The position numbers were made by a program, and so were the translations under genes. Under the pieces are notes generated by a model. It saw only the letters and a list, made by a program, of their open reading frames with translations. It was not told the origin of the DNA and did not search any database. From Clostridia bacterium (GTDB taxonomy: Bacteria > Bacillota > Clostridia > Oscillospirales > Acutalibacteraceae), in contig JAGAJB010000027.1 in the NCBI GenBank assembly GCA_017626295.1, positions 1 to 40,530 on the forward strand: a stretch of DNA of 40,530 nucleotides, given 5' to 3'. Below, piece by piece: positions 33,672-40,530 of the stretch (its first letter is position 1; each line of letters begins with the position of its first letter).

Positions 33672-35150
33672 ATGAAATATTATATCGGTGCTGATTTAGG
33701 CACATCTGCATTGAAATTGTTGCTTGCAGATACTGACGGAAAAATTATAAATACTGTTACTAAAAGTTATGATGTTTATTTTCCTAACCCCGGTTGGAGT
33801 GAACAAAATCCTCTTGATTGGTGGGAGGCGCTTGTTTCGGGTGTTAAAGAATTAACTGACGGAATTGACAAAAATTCCGTGTCGGGTATAGGTGTGGGCG
33901 GTCAAATGCACGGTCTTGTAATACTCGACGAAAATGATGAAGTTATCCGTCCCGCTATTCTCTGGAATGACGGCAGAACACAAAAAGAAGTAGACTATCT
34001 TAACAATACCATCGGTAAAGAAAAACTCGCTTCTCTTACAGGTAACATTGCTTTCGCAGGGTTTACTGCACCTAAAATTTTGTGGCTAAAAGAGAATGAA
34101 CCCGAAAATTTCGGGAGAATTTCAAAAATAATGCTCCCTAAAGACTATATAAATTACCGCCTTACAGGTGTTCATTCAATAGATTATTCGGATGCTTCCG
34201 GTACACTTCTGTTGGATGTTGAAAATAAATGTTGGTCCTGTGAAATGCTCCGTATATGTGATGTCAGTGAAAAACAATTGCCGAAACTTTTTGAAAGTTA
34301 TGATAAAACAGGTGTTATTCTTCCTGAAATTCTTTCTGAGTTAGGTCTTGATGGTGATGTTACGGTTGTGGCAGGTGCAGGTGATAATGCAGCGGCAGCG
34401 ATAGGTACAGGTACGGTTTTAAACGGAAAGTGTAATATTTCCCTTGGTACTTCGGGAACATTTTTTGTGTCTTCGGATAATTACGCAAAACTTAACAATA
34501 ACGCAATACACTCCTTCTGCCACGCTAACGGAGATTATCATATTATGGGTTGTATTCTAAGTGCCGCCTCCTGTAACAAGTGGCTTTGTGAGGATATTTT
34601 AAAAACAAATGATTATAATGAGGAACAAGCAGAGATTACCGATGAAAAGTTAGGTTGTAACGATGTGTTCTTTTTGCCTTATTTAATGGGTGAAAGAAGC
34701 CCCATAAATGACACGGATGCCCGCGGTGTTTTAATCGGAATGCGCCTTGATACAAAACGTTCAGATATTGTTCAGGCAGTTCTTGAAGGTGTTGCTTTTG
34801 CGGTAAGGGATAATTTTGAAATCGCAAAAGAAGCAGGCGTAAATATTTCGCGCAGTACCCTTTGCGGCGGCGGTGCCAAGTCACCATTGTGGCGTAAGAT
34901 TATGGCAAACGTTCTTAATATCCCCATTGACATTCCCTCAGCGGAAGAAGGTCCCGGTTTTGGCGGTGCTGTTCTCGCTATGATAGGTGACGGTGTTTAC
35001 CGAAATGTTTCGGAATGTGCAGAAAAATTTGTTTCAGTTAAAGGTACGGTTATGCCCGATGCAGATACAGTTCGGCGCTATAATAAACAGTACAACAAGT
35101 TCAGACAAATTTATCCGTCTTTAAAAGAAGTTTTTAAAGAATTGAAGTAA
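33672..35150 (+). CDS. xylB: Xylulokinase
   Basis: Phosphorylates D-xylulose to D-xylulose-5-phosphate; FGGY carbohydrate-kinase family, 492 residues. Motifs: ADLGTSALKLLL (phosphate 1 loop), GGQMHGLV, LWNDGRTQ, LPKDYINYRLTG, YSDASGTLL, AGAGDNAAAAIGTG and the late LCGGGAKSPLWR adenosine-binding region. QMHGLV with WNDGR favours xylulose over glycerol or gluconate. It has its own promoter and sits between spoIVB and spo0A, which are neighbours in Bacillus, suggesting later insertion. Confidence 0.92.
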   Translation: MKYYIGADLGTSALKLLLADTDGKIINTVTKSYDVYFPNPGWSEQNPLDWWEALVSGVKELTDGIDKNSVSGIGVGGQMHGLVILDENDEVIRPAILWNDGRTQKEVDYLNNTIGKEKLASLTGNIAFAGFTAPKILWLKENEPENFGRISKIMLPKDYINYRLTGVHSIDYSDASGTLLLDVENKCWSCEMLRICDVSEKQLPKLFESYDKTGVILPEILSELGLDGDVTVVAGAGDNAAAAIGTGTVLNGKCNISLGTSGTFFVSSDNYAKLNNNAIHSFCHANGDYHIMGCILSAASCNKWLCEDILKTNDYNEEQAEITDEKLGCNDVFFLPYLMGERSPINDTDARGVLIGMRLDTKRSDIVQAVLEGVAFAVRDNFEIAKEAGVNISRSTLCGGGAKSPLWRKIMANVLNIPIDIPSAEEGPGFGGAVLAMIGDGVYRNVSECAEKFVSVKGTVMPDADTVRRYNKQYNKFRQIYPSLKEVFKELK

Positions 35151-35183
35151 TTATCCCTCTCATTTTTAAGGCTGAATGTCATA

Positions 35184-35212
35184 TTCGACAAACTATTCGA
35201 CAAATTTCGACA
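35184..35212 (-). promoter_or_regulatory. Three tandem 0A boxes
   Basis: TTCGACA, the complement of the Spo0A-binding core TGTCGAA, occurs at 35184-35190, 35196-35202 and 35206-35212. They lie about 80-110 bases upstream of the spo0A promoter -35, suggesting autoregulation. Confidence 0.85.
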
Positions 35213-35292
35213 AAAACAATTCACGATTGACTTTTTATAAAAAGGTGTTTTATTCCGATTTTGTTTAAAGTAACGATATTTGTTGAAAGTAC

Positions 35293-35321
35293 TTGATGAA
35301 TGGCGGTTCGGGTGGTATAAT
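35293..35321 (+). promoter_or_regulatory. Promoter of spo0A
   Basis: TTGATG (35293-35298), a 17-base spacer and TATAAT (35316-35321), a standard vegetative-sigma promoter. No sigma-H-like motif was convincing. Confidence 0.75.
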
Positions 35322-35350
35322 CTAGACACTTTTTAGGAGGTGTTTACGGA

Positions 35351-36115
35351 ATGGTTAGCAACTTATCTGTTTTATTGACTGATGAAAAGGATGATGCTAC
35401 TCTTAAGCTTGCAACAGTTCTTCGCAGCAATAAAATGGATGTGAGGATGTGTGCAAAGAACGGGGCGGAACTTTTAAAATGTTACGAGGAATTTCACCCC
35501 GAAGTTATAATTATGGATGCTTTTTTACAGCATATTGATGCAATGGGGGTAATTGCAAGAATCAATATGAAAGACCCTGTTAAGAGGCCTTTAATTATTG
35601 TTATGTCGGGTATTGATAACCCGAACTTTGAAAGAGAAATTACAAAATGCGGTGTTGATTATTATTTCCTTAAACCTATTGACCCGCAAATGATGGCTGA
35701 ACGTATTATTCAGATTTCCAGTTGGAAAGGTGTAGGCATTACTGCCCATTACGAAGCACAGGAGGATTTAACGGTAGTTATTACCGAAATTTTGCACCAG
35801 ATAGGTGTTCCTGCACACATTAAAGGGTATCAGTATGTCAGAGAAGCAATTAAACTTACTGTTGAAAATCCCGAAATGTTAAATTCGGTTACAAAAATTC
35901 TTTATCCTACCGTAGCAAAGAATTTTAAAAGCACATCTTCACGTGTTGAAAGAGCCATTCGCCACGCTATTGAGGTTGCCTGGGACAGAGGCGATGTAGA
36001 AGTTCTCAACTCGTATTTCGGTTACACAATTCAAAGCCAACGCGGTAAACCCACAAATTCCGAGTTTGTTGCAATGATTTCTGATAAAATCAGATTAAAA
36101 AGAAGAGTTTCTTAA
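35351..36115 (+). CDS. spo0A: Sporulation transcription factor Spo0A
   Basis: Master regulator of entry into sporulation; 254 residues. The N-terminal receiver domain has acidic Asp11 and Glu12, phosphoacceptor Asp56 in IIMDAF and Lys108 in YFLKPID. The C-terminal DNA-binding domain is highly conserved: EILHQIGVPAHIKGYQYVREAI, YPTVAKNF and SSRVERAIRHAIEVAWDRG, ending KPTNSEFVAMISDKIRL. AGGAGGTG precedes ATG 35351. Three 0A boxes stand upstream. The receiver around Asp56 differs from Bacillus, in line with the different kinases used in Clostridia. Confidence 0.97.
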   Translation: MVSNLSVLLTDEKDDATLKLATVLRSNKMDVRMCAKNGAELLKCYEEFHPEVIIMDAFLQHIDAMGVIARINMKDPVKRPLIIVMSGIDNPNFEREITKCGVDYYFLKPIDPQMMAERIIQISSWKGVGITAHYEAQEDLTVVITEILHQIGVPAHIKGYQYVREAIKLTVENPEMLNSVTKILYPTVAKNFKSTSSRVERAIRHAIEVAWDRGDVEVLNSYFGYTIQSQRGKPTNSEFVAMISDKIRLKRRVS

Positions 36116-36121
36116 AAATTA

Positions 36122-36152
36122 TGCCGGCAGTTTTCTGCCGGTTATATTTTTA
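36122..36152 (+). terminator. Terminator of spo0A
   Basis: A seven-bp GC-rich stem (36124-36130 with 36135-36141) with a TTTT loop, then TTATATTTTTA. Confidence 0.82.
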
Positions 36153-36207
36153 TATTCTGTTGTGTATTTTAAATATAAATAAACGGTTAATTTTAGTTAA
36201 TTACCTA

Positions 36208-36236
36208 TTTACAACAGTTTACATTTATTGTAAAAT
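36208..36236 (+). promoter_or_regulatory. Promoter of the pyrH operon
   Basis: TTTACA (36208-36213), a 17-base spacer and TAAAAT (36231-36236). A small hairpin CCGTA/TACGG sits between it and the pyrH ribosome binding site. Confidence 0.65.
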
Positions 36237-36286
36237 AGTAAAGTAAAATATTGTGCCGTAATTTACGGTCGAAAGGGGAAATATAT

Positions 36287-36991
36287 ATGGAACCTGTTTA
36301 TAAAAGACTGCTTCTTAAACTCAGCGGTGAAGTTCTCGCAGGTGAAGCAGGTCACGGTTTTGATTTCAATGTTATTAACGATGTTTGTAACGCGGTAAAA
36401 AAAGTTACCGATAAAGGCGTTCAGGTTGGTATCGTTGTTGGCGGCGGTAACTTCTGGCGCGGTCGTTCCAGCGGTGATATGGACAGAACAAGAGCCGACA
36501 GTATCGGTATGCTTGCAACGGTTATGAACTCTCTGGCACTTCAGCAAGGTTTCCTTGATGTCGGTGTTGAAGCAAGAGTTATGTCCGCAGTTCAGATTAC
36601 AGGTGTTGTTGAAACATTTATGCGTGATGAGGCTGTAAGACATCTTGAAAAGGGCAGAGTTGTTATTTTTGCAGGCGGTACGGGTAACCCGTTCTTCTCA
36701 ACCGATTCGGGTGCTGCTCTCAGGGCTGCTCAGATTAACGCCGACGTTTACTTTAAAGCAACTAATGTTGACGGCGTTTACGATAAAGACCCCAACAAGT
36801 TCAGCGATGCAGTTAAATTCGATAAGATTTCACACGATGAACTTCTTTCGAGAAATCTTGCGGTTATGGATACTGCCGCTGCTGCAATTTGCCGTGAAAA
36901 CAATATTCCCATACTTGTTTTTAACCTTAATGACACAGAAAATATAAACAGGGCTGTATGCGGTGAAAATGCCGGTACGGTAGTTTCTTAA
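36287..36991 (+). CDS. pyrH: UMP kinase
   Basis: Phosphorylates UMP to UDP; amino-acid-kinase fold, hexameric, 234 residues. Motifs: LLLKLSGEVLAG, VVGGGNFWRGR, RTRADSIGMLATVMN, the UMP-binding FAGGTGNPFFSTDS and KATNVDGVYDKDP. ATG 36287 follows AAAGGGG; the longer frame from 36251 begins before that site. First gene of the pyrH-frr-uppS-cdsA-dxr run. Confidence 0.96.
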   Translation: MEPVYKRLLLKLSGEVLAGEAGHGFDFNVINDVCNAVKKVTDKGVQVGIVVGGGNFWRGRSSGDMDRTRADSIGMLATVMNSLALQQGFLDVGVEARVMSAVQITGVVETFMRDEAVRHLEKGRVVIFAGGTGNPFFSTDSGAALRAAQINADVYFKATNVDGVYDKDPNKFSDAVKFDKISHDELLSRNLAVMDTAAAAICRENNIPILVFNLNDTENINRAVCGENAGTVVS

Positions 36992-37008
36992 TTAACGGAG
37001 GTACTATT

Positions 37009-37563
37009 ATGGATTCAGTATTTGCAAAAGCAAGAGAAAAAATGGAGAAAACAATCTCTTCACTTAAGTATGAGTATAACTCAATCAGAGCAGGCAGAGC
37101 CAATGCCGCTGTTCTTGATAAAATCCAGGTTGACTATTACGGATGCCCCACACCCATCAACCAGATGGCTGCTATTTCCGTTCCCGAAGCAAGAATCCTT
37201 GCAATTCAGCCTTGGGATGCATCTGCACTCAGCCTTATCGAAAAAGCAATTCTTGCTTCTGACTTAGGTATCAACCCATCTAATGACGGCAGAATCATCA
37301 GACTTGTTTTCCCTGCTCTTACAGAGGAACGCAGAAAACAACTTTCAAAAGACGTTGCCGCATACGGTGAAGATGCTAAAGTTGCAATTCGTCAGATAAG
37401 ACGTGACTGCATCGAAAAAATCAAAACAATGAAAAAGAATTCCGAAATCACCGAAGACGATCAGAAATACGGTGAAGAAGAAATGCAGAAGATTACAGAC
37501 GAATTTATCAAAAAGATTGATGAAATCGCTGCTGCAAAAACTAAAGAAATAATGGACATCTGA
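37009..37563 (+). CDS. frr: Ribosome recycling factor
   Basis: Splits post-termination ribosomes with EF-G; 184 residues. Typical segments are IRAGRANAAVLDKIQVDYYG, ISVPEARILAIQPWD, INPSNDGRIIRLVFPALTEERRKQL and VAIRQIRRDC. GGAGG is seven bases before ATG 37009. Follows pyrH by 17 bases, the usual arrangement. Confidence 0.97.
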   Translation: MDSVFAKAREKMEKTISSLKYEYNSIRAGRANAAVLDKIQVDYYGCPTPINQMAAISVPEARILAIQPWDASALSLIEKAILASDLGINPSNDGRIIRLVFPALTEERRKQLSKDVAAYGEDAKVAIRQIRRDCIEKIKTMKKNSEITEDDQKYGEEEMQKITDEFIKKIDEIAAAKTKEIMDI

Positions 37564-37565
37564 TT

Positions 37566-38297
37566 ATGAACGATAATATTCCTGTATTTGAGGTTTTACC
37601 GCAACACATCGGTTTTATAATGGACGGTAACGGCAGATGGGCAAAAATGCGCGGTCTTGAGCGCAGTGAGGGTCACAAAGCCGGTGCTAAGACTTTCCGC
37701 AGAATAGTTGAATACTGTGCCGATGTGGGTATTAAACACGTGACTTTTTACGCCTTTTCCACTGAAAATTGGAGCAGACCCGAAAAAGAAGTCAAGGCTC
37801 TTATGAAACTTTTTAAAGAGTATCTTTTAGAGGCTGACGAGCGCGAAAAAGAAAACGATATACGACAATCGAGAATTCGTTTTATCGGTGAACGCGAGGG
37901 ACTTCCCAAAGACCTTTTGCGCCTTATTGAAAAGGCTGAAAAAGTTTCAAATAAATACAGTAAAATCACGGTCAATGTTGCTCTTAATTACGGCGGCAGG
38001 GCAGAACTTACCCACGCTGTAAAAGAGATAGCCAAAAAAGTTAAAAACGGTGAAATGTCGGTTGACGATATTTCCGAAGACGTTATCGGTGATTACATTT
38101 ACACCGCAGGTCAACCTGACCCGGATATTATTGTAAGACCCAGCGGTGAATACCGTTTGTCTAACTTTTTAACGTGGCAGTCAGCCTATTCGGAGTTTTG
38201 GTTTTCCGATATACTTTGGCCCGATTTTACGGAAAAAGATGTTAACGACATTCTTTTTGATTATCAAAAACGTAATCGCCGTTTCGGTGGTGTGTAA
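37566..38297 (+). CDS. uppS: Isoprenyl transferase (undecaprenyl diphosphate synthase)
   Basis: Makes undecaprenyl diphosphate, the lipid carrier for peptidoglycan; cis-prenyltransferase, 243 residues. Motifs: IGFIMDGNGRWAK with the catalytic Asp, HVTFYAFSTENWSRP, LNYGGRAE and VRPSGEYRLSNFLTWQ followed by SEFWFSDILWPDF. It starts two bases after frr without a distinct Shine-Dalgarno, so it depends on coupling. Confidence 0.96.
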   Translation: MNDNIPVFEVLPQHIGFIMDGNGRWAKMRGLERSEGHKAGAKTFRRIVEYCADVGIKHVTFYAFSTENWSRPEKEVKALMKLFKEYLLEADEREKENDIRQSRIRFIGEREGLPKDLLRLIEKAEKVSNKYSKITVNVALNYGGRAELTHAVKEIAKKVKNGEMSVDDISEDVIGDYIYTAGQPDPDIIVRPSGEYRLSNFLTWQSAYSEFWFSDILWPDFTEKDVNDILFDYQKRNRRFGGV

Positions 38298-38306
38298 TAA
38301 CGCTGT

Positions 38307-38350
38307 TTAAAATCCGTATGCATTTTTGCGTTCGGATTTTAACGGCTTTT
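38307..38350 (+). terminator. Long hairpin between uppS and cdsA
   Basis: Ten pairs (38307-38316 with 38333-38342) continue inward, after one mismatch, through ATGCA/TGCGT to a TTTT loop; CGGCTTTTTG follows. It resembles a partial terminator inside the operon and would lower expression of cdsA and dxr relative to uppS. Confidence 0.45.
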
Positions 38351-38385
38351 TGAGAAACTTTAATCCTGTCAAGGAGATTTATTTT

Positions 38386-39225
38386 ATGAAACAAAGAGTA
38401 ATAACGGGTGTTTTGTTTGCAATAATATTTATTGGTGCAATTCTTCTTATAAACACCATTGTATTCCCGATTTTTGTGGCAGTTCTTTCGGGTATTGCCG
38501 TTTGGGAAATTGAAAAGGCGGTGGGACTTAAAAATAAATTTATAATGATATTAAGCCTTGCTGTTTCTGTTTGTATTCCGTTTATTTTTGAGTTTGGTAT
38601 TTCAATATCCGTTGCAGGTTTCGGCGGAATATACGTTGTTGCAGTTCTCATTCTTATGTTATTGCAGTATGAAAAAACACGTTTTCAGGAAGCGGTTATG
38701 GCAATATTTGCGTCAATTTGCGTTCCGTACGCATTCTCTGTTATGATAATTTTCAGAGATATTGACGAATATATTGACGGTTACTCAAAGGTTGAGGGTA
38801 TCTATTTACTTATTTTTTCATTTTTCGCTTCTTGGATGACCGACATCTTTGCGTACTTTATTGGCAGTAAATTCGGAAAACACAAACTTTGCCCTAAAAT
38901 CAGCCCCAAAAAGTCTGTTGAAGGTGCAATCGGCGGTATAGCGGGTGCGGTGCTTCTGAACGTGTTGCTTCTCTTTGTTTTCAAAAAATTTATATTCGAG
39001 GGCGAAGCTCGTCTTTCTTACATAGATGTTGTGCTTCTCAGCATAATTCTTTCGGTTGTCAGTATGTTCGGTGACCTTGCCGCTTCAACTATCAAGCGTA
39101 ATTTCGGTATAAAAGATTTTGGTAAACTTCTTCCGGGTCACGGCGGAATTATGGATAGATTTGACAGTGCTTTGTTCGTAATGCCGGTTCTTTACTCGGC
39201 TATTTATATAGTGAATTTATTTTGA
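38386..39225 (+). CDS. cdsA: Phosphatidate cytidylyltransferase
   Basis: Integral membrane enzyme making CDP-diacylglycerol for phospholipid synthesis; 279 residues, about eight transmembrane helices. The C-terminal signature STIKRNFGIKDFGKLLPGHG, continuing GIMDRFD, matches the CDP-diglyceride synthase pattern. AAGGAGA precedes ATG 38386; the longer frame from 38326 includes the intercistronic hairpin and is rejected. Confidence 0.96.
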   Translation: MKQRVITGVLFAIIFIGAILLINTIVFPIFVAVLSGIAVWEIEKAVGLKNKFIMILSLAVSVCIPFIFEFGISISVAGFGGIYVVAVLILMLLQYEKTRFQEAVMAIFASICVPYAFSVMIIFRDIDEYIDGYSKVEGIYLLIFSFFASWMTDIFAYFIGSKFGKHKLCPKISPKKSVEGAIGGIAGAVLLNVLLLFVFKKFIFEGEARLSYIDVVLLSIILSVVSMFGDLAASTIKRNFGIKDFGKLLPGHGGIMDRFDSALFVMPVLYSAIYIVNLF

Positions 39226-39234
39226 TTTTGTATT

Positions 39235-40383
39235 ATGAAAAGAATTAATTTATTAGGTTCCACAGGTTCCATAGGAATACAGACCCTCGACGTTGCAAGA
39301 GCAAGAGGGTATAAAATTGAATCCCTTGCCGCTTTTTCAAACGTTGACGTAATTGAAAAGCAGATAAGGGAGTTTAAACCCGCTTTCGCCGCACTTGTTG
39401 ACGAAGATGCCGCTAAAGAACTTAAATCAAGGGTTGCGGATTTACCTGTCAAAGTTTTAAGCGGTTTAGAGGGTGTTTCGTTTTGCGGTGCAGAGGCTGA
39501 CGGTGAAATTACCCTTAACTCTGTTGTGGGGATGGCTGGTCTTAAACCCACTCTGGACGCGGTAAACGCAGGTAAAATTATTGCCCTTGCCAACAAAGAA
39601 ACTCTTGTTGCAGGCGGTAAACTCGTTACCGATGCCGCTAAGAAAAATAACGTTCCCATTCTTCCCGTTGACAGCGAACATTCCGCTATTTTCCAATGTC
39701 TTTTAGGTGCTCCGAGAAATTCTGCTCTGAAGCGTATTATTTTAACTGCTTCGGGCGGTCCGTTCTTCGGTAAAACTAAAGAGGAACTGAAGAACGTTAC
39801 CCTTGCGGATGCACTTAAACATCCAAGTTGGAGTATGGGTCAGAAAATCACAATCGACAGCGCTACTATGTTTAATAAGGGTCTTGAACTTATTGAGGCG
39901 GTATGGCTTTTTGACGTCAGCCCCGATATGATTGACATTGTAGTTCACCGTGAAAGCATAGTTCATTCGCTTATTGAATATACGGATAACTCTGTTATTG
40001 CTCAACTGGGTCATCCCGATATGCGTTTACCCATTCAGTTTGCAATAACATATCCCGACAGGTTTGAGTCACCCGAAAAGCAACTTGATTTGTGGGAAGT
40101 GGGTAACCTCTCTTTCTACAAACCCGATTATGAAACTTTTCCGTGTATGGATATATGTCGGAATGCAATTAAAAAGGGCGGACTTATTCCTGCGGCGGTC
40201 AACTGTGCAAATGAAGAAGCAAACTTGCTTTTCAGACAGGGTAAAATTTCATTTTGCGAAATTCCCGAACTTATTTCAGCGGCATCAGATTATGCCGACC
40301 GTAAAGAAGATTACACTTTACAGGATGTTCTTGATACAGATGTTCTTATGCGTGAAAAAGTACGCGAATTAGCATCTGTTTAG
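39235..40383 (+). CDS. dxr: 1-deoxy-D-xylulose-5-phosphate reductoisomerase
   Basis: Second step of the non-mevalonate isoprenoid pathway; 382 residues. Motifs: NADPH-binding LLGSTGSIG, ANKETLVAGG, the metal and substrate motif PVDSEHSAIFQ, TASGGPFFG, HPSWSMGQKITIDSATM and NKGLELIEAVWLF. ATG 39235 lacks a clear Shine-Dalgarno and follows cdsA by nine bases. The stop TAG is also the first three bases of the terminal repeat element. In related bacteria an intramembrane protease (rseP) often follows; here the window ends. Confidence 0.96.
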   Translation: MKRINLLGSTGSIGIQTLDVARARGYKIESLAAFSNVDVIEKQIREFKPAFAALVDEDAAKELKSRVADLPVKVLSGLEGVSFCGAEADGEITLNSVVGMAGLKPTLDAVNAGKIIALANKETLVAGGKLVTDAAKKNNVPILPVDSEHSAIFQCLLGAPRNSALKRIILTASGGPFFGKTKEELKNVTLADALKHPSWSMGQKITIDSATMFNKGLELIEAVWLFDVSPDMIDIVVHRESIVHSLIEYTDNSVIAQLGHPDMRLPIQFAITYPDRFESPEKQLDLWEVGNLSFYKPDYETFPCMDICRNAIKKGGLIPAAVNCANEEANLLFRQGKISFCEIPELISAASDYADRKEDYTLQDVLDTDVLMREKVRELASV

Positions 40384-40530
40384 AGTGAGTGTGTTCGAAC
40401 CAGATATGGTTTAATACAGACACTTTTCCCTGTAACATCGTTAAAACTCTTGAAAGGAGAAAGCCTTCCTGCGAGTTTTGCCTTGTTACAGAAAAAATTG
40501 CCAAGTATTAAACTTCGCAGAACCTTAAAT
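40381..40530. repeat. Left part of the palindromic MITE-like element
   Basis: 40381-40408 is the inverted partner (25 of 28) of 214-241. From 40418 on it is identical to 1-113. Read across the window ends, dxr - left part - right part - clpX would make one element of about 278 bases with TA at both borders. As given, the two parts may equally belong to different copies of a repeat. Confidence 0.7.
40418..40530 (+). repeat. Terminal direct repeat, right copy
   Basis: Exact copy of bases 1-113, ending at the window edge. See the left copy. Confidence 0.95.

Noticed and set aside
1-40530. Plasmid or phage replicon based on identical ends
   Set aside because: No replication, partition, mobilisation, integrase or structural phage gene is present, and all major genes are chromosomal core or metabolic genes.

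Overview
This 40.5 kb window reads as chromosomal DNA of a low-GC, spore-forming member of the Clostridia, probably an uncultured gut commensal. The basis is Spo0A and SpoIVB, Firmicute-type gene orders (clpX-lon-engB; pyrH-frr-uppS-cdsA-dxr), Mini-III RNase, strong Shine-Dalgarno sites, TTG/GTG starts, and plant-glycan or amino-sugar genes (GH36 alpha-galactosidase, nagB, araD, xylB). Genus-level placement cannot be made from the sequence alone.

Layout, left to right: (1) 1-241, part of a palindromic repeat element whose first 113 bases recur exactly at the right end of the window; (2) clpX, lon and engB on the plus strand; (3) a repeat-bordered intergenic block with a bidirectional terminator; (4) a minus-strand run obg, mrnC, lepA, GH36 galactosidase; (5) a small membrane protein, nnrD and a lipoprotein (plus), then nagB (minus), then a lipoprotein and a two-helix membrane protein (plus); (6) an eight-gene aromatic operon at 15182-23511: aminotransferase, pheA, aroB, aroC, aroE-aroK fusion, aroQ, aroA and a DAHP synthase; (7) a 0.9 kb gene-free block with short-tandem-repeat cassettes, a 102-bp hairpin array and a probable structured RNA; (8) a phosphoesterase and a lipoprotein (minus), araD-dnaE, pfkA, spoIVB, xylB and spo0A (plus); (9) pyrH, frr, uppS, cdsA and dxr, then the left arm of the terminal repeat element.

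The aromatic operon encodes every shikimate-pathway step from DAHP to chorismate, plus chorismate to phenylpyruvate and a candidate transaminase; no prephenate dehydrogenase for tyrosine is present. Upstream is what looks like a complete ribosome-mediated attenuator: a consensus promoter, a 24-codon leader peptide with a Phe-Tyr-Tyr run, a 15-pair antiterminator and a competing intrinsic terminator. This is the strongest regulatory find in the window.

Other points of interest: four cassettes each built of exactly four heptanucleotides followed by a conserved TTCGG-containing tail; a hairpin array sharing parts with the engB-galactosidase intergenic block; a promoter-RNA-terminator unit with a 6S-like fold; three tandem 0A boxes before spo0A; and two unusual translation starts (aroB and a lipoprotein). 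The 113-bp end identity is best treated as an assembly or repeat effect, not as proof of a small replicon.
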